Assembly: GCA_964564655.1 (NCBI GenBank)
Contig: CAZMBO010000081.1
Location: 1 to 6,874 of the forward strand
Direction: 5' to 3'
DNA length: 6,874 bases
From: UBA8687 sp964564655
GTDB lineage: Bacteria > Nitrospinota > Nitrospinia > Nitrospinales > VA-1
Shown here in pieces: positions 1-5,582 of the stretch. The notes beneath the pieces are model-generated. The model did no database searches. It was not told the origin of the DNA and saw only the letters and a program-made list of their open reading frames with translations. Position 1 is the first letter of the stretch. Each line of letters starts with the position of its first letter. The position numbers and the translations under genes are program-made.

Positions 1-187
1 TACCATTTAACATCATAAGACTGGCATGAGCTGTGGGAGTTCGAAGTTCGACAACCCTTTTAGTGATTGTCTCCATGGTCCTCACTTTTTGAATGGTGAA
101 CAACACTACTCCCATCAAAATCAGAGTCATGAATCCAAAACCAAAACCAACTTTTTTTCCTATTGACATATCTTTAAAATTAAACAT
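1..187 (-). CDS. Methyl-accepting chemotaxis protein, N-terminal part (runs off the window)
   Basis: Sixty-two N-terminal residues are visible before the gene leaves the window. It opens MFNFKDMSIGKKVGFGFGF, a short charged cytoplasmic tail with the SIGKK-GFGF pattern common at the start of chemoreceptors. A hydrophobic stretch at about residues 13-32 would be the first transmembrane helix. The following segment, with TPTAHASLMMLNG near residues 50-62, would begin the periplasmic ligand-binding bundle. The HAMP and signalling domains that would prove the family lie outside. The start is well supported: AAGGAG (193-198, read on the minus strand) sits 5 bases before the ATG. Chemoreceptors are inner-membrane proteins that control CheA kinase. 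The gene follows the TIR-TPR gene in the same direction after a 174 bp gap and probably has its own promoter there. The call rests on the N-terminus only; another membrane sensor with the same type of start is possible. Confidence 0.82.
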   Translation of the reverse strand, partial: MFNFKDMSIGKKVGFGFGFMTLILMGVVLFTIQKVRTMETITKRVVELRTPTAHASLMMLNG

Positions 188-249
188 CTTTGCTCCTTAA
201 AATAACCATCCTACAAACCATCAAACCTAGTCTCCTTTAATAACTTAGC

Positions 250-276
250 TTATCGGAATGAACAAGACGGGATATA
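250..276 (-). promoter_or_regulatory. Possible sigma28 (FliA-type) promoter of the chemoreceptor gene
   Basis: Read on the minus strand there is TATA, 15 bases, then TCCGATAA. The known FliA consensus is TAAA-N15-GCCGATAA, so 10 of 12 positions match at the correct spacing. Transcription would start near 243, leaving a leader of about 56 bases before the receptor start. Chemoreceptor genes are classic FliA targets, which fits. Weaker sigma70-like alternatives lie nearby: TTGTTC-17-TATTAA at 237-265, and a TATAAT without a good -35 at 304-309. Confidence 0.45.
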
Positions 277-330
277 TTTATTTGCTTCATTCAAAACCGG
301 AACATTATACATTAGAGTATGCTTTTTCCT

Positions 331-355
331 ATATTTTTAAATCATTGAAAAATAT
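331..355. repeat. AT-only inverted repeat just after the TIR-TPR stop
   Basis: ATATTTTT at 331-338 and AAAAATAT at 348-355 form an 8 bp perfect stem with a 9 base loop, 7 bases beyond the TIR-TPR stop codon. It could slow or end transcription. The stem holds no G-C pair and no clear T-run follows it on the minus strand, so it is only a weak terminator candidate. Confidence 0.25.
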
Positions 356-361
356 TGGTAT

Positions 362-1660
362 TTATTCACAGTTTCTCTTCTTCCATAGGTTTCGCAGTAG
401 TTCTATTCGCCTCATTAAAGATGCAGACCAGGGGGTCTGAGTAATTTTTAGGTCCTCTTCGGCTTGATCAATTTGTGCAATGGCAAGGTCTTGTTTTTCT
501 AATTTGGACAAGGTCTCTGCCAAATCCACACGTATATGAATTTCTTCTTTTCTATTTTCAATATACTTAGCGATCTTTAAAGCCTGTTCCAGGAATTCTA
601 TCGCTTGTTCCCAATGCTCCAGCTTCCGGTAATTTAGCCCAACCCCAACCAGTAACTCCAATTGCTTGTCGTGATCTTTCAACTCGCGGTAACTTTCAAG
701 AGCTTTCAAGTAACAATCTATTGCCTGTTCAATTTTGTCCTGTTTTACAAACACAAATCCAAGCCCGTTATAGGATGTTCCCACATAAGTATGTAATCCT
801 TTAGACTCTGCAAGAACTCGTTGTTCCTCATAATAACTTTTTGCTCGGTCTATATTTCCGGAAACCGCATAGGCATCACCCAAGTTTGCAAGTAGACCAC
901 ACACTTCTTCGAAACACCCCAACTCCTGAGAAACATTTAATTGTTCCTGGAAATATTGAATTGCTTTTCGAGTTTGCCCCAATCGAGAATAGGCTAGTCC
1001 GAGCGCCGACAATGCATTTTTTTCTGCACTCCTGTCCCCGATCCCGCGCGCTTTTTGTAAAAAAATAGTTTCTGCTTCAATCATCTTTCGCACTTGCATA
1101 AAGTCAGACGATTCTAAATCTACTTTATCCTTTTGAAGGTGTTGACCATCTAATTCTGCCAAACGCTGATAATTAACCTCCACTGAATCCGTTAGCTTTT
1201 CTTGTACCTCCTTAATAAAGCTTAGTTCTTCGTCCAGGTACTCAAGAAGATCTTCTAGATCCTCATCCCAGAAAATAGTTCGTAAACGATGGGACCTGCA
1301 ATCGATTAACTTCTTTAACGCACCAGGAACGTTGTCTTTTTCTGGCAATTTTGCGTCATCGATCAATACAGGAACAATTAAAATATCCTGGTTCATCGCA
1401 GATACTATTTCAAAACGAATTCGCTGATTATCAATAAGGTTGTAGGCAGAAACATCTTCGTCTTGTGAATATGGGTCGGCACAAACAACAATCAAAACAT
1501 CGCAACCTTCTATTTTTTCTATAATTTTTTGTTTTGAAAATTCCTGGTCATAGCTTGGAATTATGTATTGCGCTTTTAAATAAGACTGTATTTGAGAAGC
1601 AATTTTATTTGAAAAGGTTTCTGCGGAGGGGGTGCTCGAACTGAAATATATTAATGGCAT
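362..1660 (-). CDS. TIR-domain protein with C-terminal TPR repeats
   Basis: A 432-residue cytoplasmic protein with no signal peptide or membrane segment. Residues 1-147 resemble a bacterial TIR domain: a first strand PLIYFSSS, a central CDVLIVV strand (53-59), RFEIVSAM (82-89), a strand ILIVPVLID (93-101) followed by LP, and a closing W-x-x-D-L-E-D-L-L helix. E84 in RFEI aligns by eye with the catalytic glutamate of NAD-cleaving TIR domains. The usual FISY start and the glycine of the BB loop are altered. Residues 217-408 hold about five TPR units at a 40-residue spacing (near 217, 257, 297, 337 and 377), the long-repeat type used for protein binding. A helical linker (148-205) joins the two parts. 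TIR-TPR fusions occur in signalling and suspected defence proteins; whether this one is an NADase is inference. The ATG is the earliest possible start, because an in-frame TAA lies 6 bases upstream. No Shine-Dalgarno sequence is visible. Confidence 0.85.
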   Translation of the reverse strand: MPLIYFSSSTPSAETFSNKIASQIQSYLKAQYIIPSYDQEFSKQKIIEKIEGCDVLIVVCADPYSQDEDVSAYNLIDNQRIRFEIVSAMNQDILIVPVLIDDAKLPEKDNVPGALKKLIDCRSHRLRTIFWDEDLEDLLEYLDEELSFIKEVQEKLTDSVEVNYQRLAELDGQHLQKDKVDLESSDFMQVRKMIEAETIFLQKARGIGDRSAEKNALSALGLAYSRLGQTRKAIQYFQEQLNVSQELGCFEEVCGLLANLGDAYAVSGNIDRAKSYYEEQRVLAESKGLHTYVGTSYNGLGFVFVKQDKIEQAIDCYLKALESYRELKDHDKQLELLVGVGLNYRKLEHWEQAIEFLEQALKIAKYIENRKEEIHIRVDLAETLSKLEKQDLAIAQIDQAEEDLKITQTPWSASLMRRIELLRNLWKKRNCE

Positions 1661-1688
1661 TTTTTAATTAGATTAAATAGGGAGCTTC

Positions 1689-1694
1689 ATTATA
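1689..1694 (-). promoter_or_regulatory. Candidate -10 box for the TIR-TPR gene
   Basis: A perfect TATAAT on the minus strand would start transcription near 1682, about 22 bases before the TIR-TPR ATG. No good -35 box lies 16-18 bases upstream, so the promoter would be weak or activator-dependent. The 146 bp gap also has to serve the divergent TPR gene. Confidence 0.35.
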
Positions 1695-1761
1695 CTCGTC
1701 AGGTTCTTTTGTTTCCTATCCCAAAAACCATCTCCTGCCTTCTATTTAGAATGCCAGTTTA

Positions 1762-1770
1762 TGGTAAAAT
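1762..1770 (+). promoter_or_regulatory. Candidate extended -10 promoter of the secreted TPR gene
   Basis: TGGTAAAAT fits an extended -10 element (TG-N-TAAAAT). The start point would be near 1777, leaving a 30-base leader that contains the GAAAGG ribosome-binding site. The -35 region (about 1742-1747, CTATTT) is poor, which extended -10 promoters tolerate. Confidence 0.35.
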
Positions 1771-1806
1771 TTGTAATAACTCATTATCCTAAAGAAAGGT
1801 TGCAGC

Positions 1807-3399
1807 ATGCTTCGGGCTACTTTTTTATTAATTGTAATCGTATTAAATTCAGGCCATCTTGCACAGGCTTCCGATTTACAGTCTAAACTTGGGACTGTTC
1901 ATTTTCCAACCTCGGGTTCTATGAAAGTTCAACACCATTTTATTCGTGGTATCGCAGCCCTACACTCATTTTGGTATACAGAAGCTTTAAAGGCCTTTGA
2001 ACAATCTATAGTTATTGATCCTGATTTTGCAATGGGTTATTGGGGCCTGGCCATGGCACACAACCATCCTCTGTGGGAAGATCAAGATAAAAAATCTGCA
2101 AAAGAAGCCCTTGCAAAAATTTCCGGCTCCTCAAAGTTAACCCAGAGAGAGTGGGACTATATCCATGCCGCCCGACTTCTCTTTGGCGATGGCGAAAAGC
2201 GCATACGGGATAAAGCCTATTCTCGAGCCATGAAAAATATTTATCATAAGTATCCTGACGATCTTGAAGCAGCTTGTTTCTATAGTTTATCCATGCTAGG
2301 TGTGTCCATAAATACGACCGACAAATTAAGACTTCAGGTTGAAGCGGGTTCTATTGCTCTTGATGTTTTTCAGAAAAATCCCAACCATCCATGTGCCGCT
2401 CATTACGCGATTCATGCATTTGATAGTCCCAAACTGGCTCGGCTTGCCCTTCCATCAGCTAAACGTTACGCCAAAATTGCACCTGCTTCGCACCATGCTC
2501 AACATATGCCCGCACATATTTTTGTGCAACTTGGCATGTGGTCAGACGCGGTAACGTCTAACATAAACGGTTGGCATACTTCTGTAGAATGGGTGAAAAA
2601 ACAAAACCTTCCTTTAAGTGAGCGAGATTATCACAGCCTACAATGGTTACATTATTCATATCTGCAACAAGGGCGTCTAAAAAAAGCTGAATCTATTTTT
2701 AATATTCAGCAACAAGATATGCGGAACGGGATTAATTCAAAATCTAACTTCCGGGCTGGTAAATATTATCACCGTATGCTTTCGGCTTCTGTTATTGAAA
2801 CCGAGCAATGGGAATTGGTAGAAAAGTTTCCTCCGCCTGAGGGATGGCAACCCAAGATATTTTCAAAGGCTGCGTATCATTTTATCCTTGGGTTTTCTGC
2901 CGCTAATCAGGGAAAAATTGAAATAGCGGAAGAACATCTTTCGTATTTAAGGGCCCTTAGAAAAAAAGGATTTCGTGAAAACTATTTCAAACGTATTGAA
3001 AATTTGGAGGTGTGGGAACTTGAAATCCAAGCGGCAATAAAGCTTTATCAAAAAGATTTTGAGACAGCAATAAAACTTGCGAAAAAAGCAACCTTGATAG
3101 AAGAAAAATTACCCGCTCCATCGGGCCCTCCGCGTATTCTCAAACCTTCTTATGAGTTACTTGGAGAAGTTTACTTGAAAGCCGACAAACCCGTTCAGGC
3201 GCAGGAAAAATTTTACATTTCCCTTTTGCGGCACCCTAACAGGATTCGCTCACTTGTGGGTATCGCCCGTGCTTCTAATGCAAATAGAAATAGAGAAACT
3301 GCCATTGAAAGCTACCAACAATTGGTCCATCAATTAAAAAACGCCAGCGCTGAATTACCTGAATTAAAAGAAGCTAGAAAATTTTTGAAGGGAAAATAA
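1807..3399 (+). CDS. Exported tetratricopeptide-repeat protein, about 530 residues
   Basis: The protein starts with a Sec signal peptide: hydrophobic core TFLLIVIVLN, likely cut after A21 in the LAQA-SD region. It should be periplasmic or secreted. The first mature TPR is at about residues 46-79 (GIAALHSFWYTEALKAFEQS, then DPDFAMGYWGLAMA). More helical repeats follow near 280-312 and 355-388, and two near 447-514. The centre is rich in histidine: HNHPLW (85-90), HPCAAHYAIHAFD (194-206) and HHAQHMPAHIF (229-239). From memory this layout matches a widespread uncharacterised TPR family with HP-AAHY-IHAFD and HMP-HIF motifs; its function is not known to me. The start has GAAAGG (1793-1798) 8 bases ahead, and the signal peptide begins right there. 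It is divergent from the TIR-TPR gene and convergent with the 58-residue gene. A link to either is not shown. Confidence 0.88.
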   Translation: MLRATFLLIVIVLNSGHLAQASDLQSKLGTVHFPTSGSMKVQHHFIRGIAALHSFWYTEALKAFEQSIVIDPDFAMGYWGLAMAHNHPLWEDQDKKSAKEALAKISGSSKLTQREWDYIHAARLLFGDGEKRIRDKAYSRAMKNIYHKYPDDLEAACFYSLSMLGVSINTTDKLRLQVEAGSIALDVFQKNPNHPCAAHYAIHAFDSPKLARLALPSAKRYAKIAPASHHAQHMPAHIFVQLGMWSDAVTSNINGWHTSVEWVKKQNLPLSERDYHSLQWLHYSYLQQGRLKKAESIFNIQQQDMRNGINSKSNFRAGKYYHRMLSASVIETEQWELVEKFPPPEGWQPKIFSKAAYHFILGFSAANQGKIEIAEEHLSYLRALRKKGFRENYFKRIENLEVWELEIQAAIKLYQKDFETAIKLAKKATLIEEKLPAPSGPPRILKPSYELLGEVYLKADKPVQAQEKFYISLLRHPNRIRSLVGIARASNANRNRETAIESYQQLVHQLKNASAELPELKEARKFLKGK

Positions 3400-3465
3400 A
3401 GAGAGGACAAGTCTTTAAAAGGAGCATTATTCGTAGAGCAAACCTTAGGAAGGCGCATAATGGCA

Positions 3466-3642
3466 TCATAAATATTGTTCTTTTTCTTGTAGAGTTTTAC
3501 CACCATCCTTAATAACCCAAATCCCGAATTCATATGTGCCCCAGGCAACAAACATAAGAAATACAATAATTAGAATCATTTCCAGCCCGCTGGGTTTTGC
3601 GGGGGAAGCTTTTTCTTCATGGGGTTGAGGATCGGTTGCCAT
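3466..3642 (-). CDS. Small single-pass membrane protein, 58 residues
   Basis: A short reading frame starts ATG 3 bases after the stop of the Sel1-repeat gene and ends in TGA. The product has a charged, proline-rich head (MATDPQPHEEKASPAKPSG), one hydrophobic helix at about residues 20-37 (LEMILIIVFLMFVAWGTY), then EFGIWVIKDGGKTLQEKEQYL. No Shine-Dalgarno sequence stands just before it, so translation is probably coupled to the upstream gene. The tight spacing and clean membrane-protein layout argue for a real gene. I do not recognise the family. The head is probably cytoplasmic or periplasmic depending on insertion; acidic and basic residues lie on both sides, so orientation cannot be read. 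A longer frame on the same strand (3330-3566) overlaps it but is rejected. Confidence 0.68.
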   Translation of the reverse strand: MATDPQPHEEKASPAKPSGLEMILIIVFLMFVAWGTYEFGIWVIKDGGKTLQEKEQYL

Positions 3643-3645
3643 TGT

Positions 3646-4023
3646 TCATCGTTTTTTCAGCCAACCTTCTGCGAGCTGGTGAGCTTTAGCTTTTTGATCG
3701 TTATTCATTTGCCGTTCGACAAAGATGCGGTTTTTCTTTCCTGCTTCCTGCCCTAGTTTTTCCGAAATAAGCAACCATTTATCAGCTTCAACAATATTTT
3801 CCTCAACACCTGTTCCCTTAAAATACATCATACCTAAAATAAGTTGCGCCGCAGCCTGGCCTTTTTCCGCAAGTGGCACAATCTTTTTAAAAGCTGTTTC
3901 ATAGTTGTGATTATTGACAGCATTTATCGCATCTTCAAAATCATCGGCACAAACAAACGCAGGGCAAATGCCAACAATAAAAAAAAGAAGTGTTATTACT
4001 TTTGATTTAAGATTCAATAACAT
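3646..4023 (-). CDS. Small exported Sel1-like repeat protein
   Basis: A 125-residue product. A basic N-terminus and hydrophobic core (VITLLFFIVGICPAF) end in FVCA-DDFED, a likely signal peptidase I site after A26. There is no clear lipobox. Residues 57-92 form one Sel1 repeat: AAAQLILGMMYFKGTGVEEN, then ADKWLLISEKLG. A preceding half-repeat (DAINAVNNHNYETAFKKIVPLAEKG) completes the pair of helices. Such proteins are periplasmic binding scaffolds; the partner is unknown. ATG at 4023 is preferred, though a TTG codon directly before it is in frame and could also start. No Shine-Dalgarno sequence is present, and a terminator-like hairpin ends about 11 bases upstream. It probably forms a unit with the 58-residue membrane gene that follows it by 3 bases. 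Confidence 0.85.
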   Translation of the reverse strand: MLLNLKSKVITLLFFIVGICPAFVCADDFEDAINAVNNHNYETAFKKIVPLAEKGQAAAQLILGMMYFKGTGVEENIVEADKWLLISEKLGQEAGKKNRIFVERQMNNDQKAKAHQLAEGWLKKR

Positions 4024-4034
4024 CAAATTTTAGT

Positions 4035-4069
4035 AAAAAAAATCCACCCAGAGGAGCTGAATGGATTTT
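4035..4069 (-). terminator. Intrinsic terminator-like hairpin between the 64-residue and Sel1 genes
   Basis: In minus-strand RNA the arms AAAATCCA (4062-4069) and TGGATTTT (4039-4046) pair over 8 bp. A 2x2 internal loop and a 3 bp CAG/CTG inner stem close on a 5-base loop. Eight U residues follow (complement of 4035-4042). This is the form of a Rho-independent terminator for the 64-residue gene, whose stop is about 60 bases earlier. Because the Sel1 start comes only 11 bases after it, it may instead work as an attenuator. The outer stem is A/T-rich, so termination may be partial. Confidence 0.6.
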
Positions 4070-4130
4070 AAAGAGGCAGTCACCTTAAAAAGGTAATCGG
4101 CAAATTGCGACTCTCCCCCCTACCTCTACG

Positions 4131-4325
4131 TTAATCTGATTTTTTTTCTATCCCCTTAATAATCGAGTTTCCCCTGGGTGCGTGTTTTCTGAGGTGTTCG
4201 CGGACCAACATCACCGCATGGTTATCATCCATCGCGGAAATGAAAATATCAAAATCATCTTCAGATTTATCTTTTTCTTTAATTAAAACACCTTTTACTT
4301 TGAAACTGTATTCTTTAGGTGGCAT
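4131..4325 (-). CDS. Small alpha/beta protein of unknown function, 64 residues
   Basis: A soluble 64-residue protein without signal peptide or membrane helix. Its pattern suggests two strands (YSFKVKGVLIKE at 6-17 and DFDIFISAM at 24-32), a helix (NHAVMLVREHLRKH at 35-48) and a last strand (SIIKGIEKK at 54-62). This strand-strand-helix-strand order, with A-x-D-x-x-x-A near the helix start, recalls the fold of ribosomal protein L18Ae/LX and other small RNA-binding or swapped-hairpin domains. That is only an impression, not a family assignment. No Shine-Dalgarno sequence is visible before the ATG, but a good promoter lies about 28 bases upstream, which supports expression. It is followed by a terminator-like hairpin, then the Sel1 gene in the same direction. 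It is divergent from the exported helical protein gene. Confidence 0.72.
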   Translation of the reverse strand: MPPKEYSFKVKGVLIKEKDKSEDDFDIFISAMDDNHAVMLVREHLRKHAPRGNSIIKGIEKKSD

Positions 4326-4352
4326 TGTATTTTTCTGTTTGATTTAAAATAT

Positions 4353-4381
4353 ATTATATAGAATCTACACCAACCGTTCAA
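4353..4381 (-). promoter_or_regulatory. Sigma70 promoter of the 64-residue gene
   Basis: On the minus strand TTGAAC (4376-4381) and a perfect TATAAT (4353-4358) are separated by 17 bases, the ideal spacing. Transcription would begin near 4346, about 21 bases before the start codon. This is the best sigma70 promoter in the window. It may also feed the Sel1 and 58-residue genes if the intervening hairpin is read through. Confidence 0.68.
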
Positions 4382-4427
4382 TTTGCTTAAATCGAGGGTT
4401 TAATACCGCCTTTGAGCCAAAATACAA

Positions 4428-4467
4428 TTGACTTAAAGAACTTCCGGGTTTATTTTGATGGTATAAG
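4428..4467 (+). promoter_or_regulatory. Promoter region of the exported helical protein gene
   Basis: Two overlapping candidates are visible. TTGACT (4428-4433) is followed after 17 bases by TATTTT (4451-4456). Slightly downstream, TGGTATAAG (4459-4467) fits an extended -10 element with a poor -35. Either gives a leader of about 25-37 bases. The same TGGTA-A-A type of element stands before the secreted TPR gene at 1762. Confidence 0.5.
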
Positions 4468-4499
4468 ATGTACACTTAAAAAATAGTCGGGGTTTTATT

Positions 4500-5171
4500 A
4501 TGATTAAGCTCCCAATATTTATATCTGTATTCATTCTTACCAGTTTTCTTAGCCATTCCGCCCAGGCCAATAATTTCGATGTTTGCCTTGGTTTGCTCCA
4601 ACCTATTGATAATCAGGTCGCAAGTGTCAAAGCTCGGGGAGGAGTTTGGGAGGCTTTTGAAAAAAGAAGTCTTTATAGAGACTATTCCACGATAGCCTTG
4701 CACCTCGACCAGAAAGCCATTGCCCTTATATATACACTGGACTATATTTGTCGCTCTTTGGATGGTATTCCTCGAAATGATATTTCAAATTATATTTTGC
4801 CCCTTTGGCGTGAAAAAGGGGAGAAGGAATTTATTAAATATCAAACGGAGGGTTATGGATACGCTGTGGAAGAAGTAATGACTTGGGTAGAATATGCTAG
4901 ATACTACGAAAAGAACTACAAGCGAAAACTCGACTTTGCCCAAGTTCAAGAAACCATGAAAAAATCTAAACCTCTGGTCGATCGATTTGTAGATATAGTT
5001 CATCAAGTAAGAGAAACCAACAAAGTTAAAGAGGTGGTTGAAAAGTCAAAAGCTTTAATAAATGAGTTCGCTAGTTTACACAAAACAGATCCTGTCCTTA
5101 AACAAGCGGATGGCGAAAATTTGGCCATACCTCACGCATCCACGCTGACCGAATCTGGCGATGAAATGTAG
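4500..5171 (+). CDS. Exported helical protein of unknown function, 223 residues
   Basis: The protein begins with a Sec signal peptide: MIKLP, hydrophobic core IFISVFILTSFL, and SHSAQA with a likely cut after A23. The mature part looks almost wholly helical, with charged and aromatic residues (for example WVEYARYYEKNYKRK at 129-143). A lysine/glutamate-rich region at 150-195 could form a coiled coil. The last 20 or so residues look disordered. Two mature cysteines, C29 and C84, could form a disulfide in the periplasm. I do not recognise the family. ATG at 4500 is chosen because the signal peptide starts there; only a weak GGGG lies upstream at the right distance. The 97-residue CxxC gene follows after 25 bases, so the two are probably one transcription unit. 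Confidence 0.8.
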   Translation: MIKLPIFISVFILTSFLSHSAQANNFDVCLGLLQPIDNQVASVKARGGVWEAFEKRSLYRDYSTIALHLDQKAIALIYTLDYICRSLDGIPRNDISNYILPLWREKGEKEFIKYQTEGYGYAVEEVMTWVEYARYYEKNYKRKLDFAQVQETMKKSKPLVDRFVDIVHQVRETNKVKEVVEKSKALINEFASLHKTDPVLKQADGENLAIPHASTLTESGDEM

Positions 5172-5196
5172 CTTTGAAATTTTAGGAAAATTTTGA

Positions 5197-5490
5197 ATGG
5201 TTGAAATTCAGTGCACTCAATGCAAAGCTTTTATTGCCCGCTATAAAGGTTCAGGTGAGTTGGACCTGCTGCTTTTGGACAAGGTTATTAAACCGATCTT
5301 CCTTAAAGAATTAGGATCTTCCGCAAAGCCCGATCTACCCTTGCTGATTTGTCATGAGTGTGGCAACAAGCTGGGTAAACCAACTATTAATGGAAAAGGA
5401 CAATTTGCTTATAAAATGATCAAAGGTTCGTTTCGTAAAAAAGGTATCATTAAAGCAATGACCCCTAGTCCACATACTAGTTGGCGTTAG
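5197..5490 (+). CDS. Small zinc-ribbon-like protein, 97 residues
   Basis: Two cysteine pairs, C6-x2-C9 and C52-x2-C55, sit in knuckle-like contexts (CTQCKA and CHECGNKLG). This is the usual layout of a four-cysteine zinc ribbon, here with a 42-residue insert between the pairs. The insert carries YKGSGELDLLLLDKV and a lysine/proline stretch. A basic tail follows (AYKMIKGSFRKKGIIKA). The protein is cytoplasmic in appearance, and the basic tail would allow nucleic acid binding, but no function can be assigned. AGGA lies 9 bases before the ATG, rather far. It follows the exported helical protein by 25 bases, a pairing of unclear meaning. Confidence 0.8.
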   Translation: MVEIQCTQCKAFIARYKGSGELDLLLLDKVIKPIFLKELGSSAKPDLPLLICHECGNKLGKPTINGKGQFAYKMIKGSFRKKGIIKAMTPSPHTSWR

Positions 5491-5582
5491 CAAAACCGCT
5501 ATAGATAAAACAACAAACCTAAAAAAACAGACAGAATTATATTAAGCCTCTTACTGTAATTAAAAATCCATCAAAAATAGAA

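Noticed and set aside
258..440. Plus-strand 60-codon frame
   Set aside because: It overlaps the end of the TIR-TPR gene antisense, has no ribosome-binding site and its product has no recognisable layout. It also lies across the likely chemoreceptor promoter.
841..1068. Plus-strand 75-codon frame
   Set aside because: It lies wholly antisense within the TIR-TPR gene, and the product is low in structure and rich in His/Pro/Arg, as expected of a shadow frame.
1785..1795. TATCCTAAAGA, repeated exactly at 6591-6601
   Set aside because: An 11-base match in AT-rich DNA is weak evidence. The two copies sit at different distances from their genes, and the first overlaps the ribosome-binding site.
2339..2554. 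Second plus-strand frame inside the exported TPR gene
   Set aside because: It is an out-of-frame shadow within a long gene whose own frame shows signal peptide and TPR motifs.
3425..3462. CATTAT/ATAATG inverted repeat enclosing CCTT-AGG-AAGG between convergent genes
   Set aside because: The arms are only 6 and 4 bp, the loop is long and no T-run follows on either strand, so I do not call a terminator.
3330..3566. Minus-strand 78-codon frame
   Set aside because: It covers the end of the TPR gene antisense and overlaps the better-supported 58-residue membrane gene in another frame; its start is inside that gene.
4024..4034. TAnnTTTG-like Bacteroidota promoter motif (TAAAATTTG, also at 1765-1773)
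   Set aside because: The spacing has one base too many for that consensus, and good TTGA/TATAAT sigma70 promoters elsewhere argue against that phylum's promoter type.
4092..4105. GCCGATTA on the minus strand, a second sigma28-like -10
   Set aside because: The region 15 bases upstream is G-rich with nothing like TAAA, so no promoter pair forms.
4476..4703. Minus-strand 75-codon frame
   Set aside because: It is antisense to the signal peptide and N-terminus of the exported helical protein, and has no recognisable features.
4785..5006. Minus-strand 73-codon frame with hydrophobic stretches
   Set aside because: It lies entirely antisense within the exported helical protein gene; the hydrophobicity arises from the complement of Lys/Glu-rich codons.
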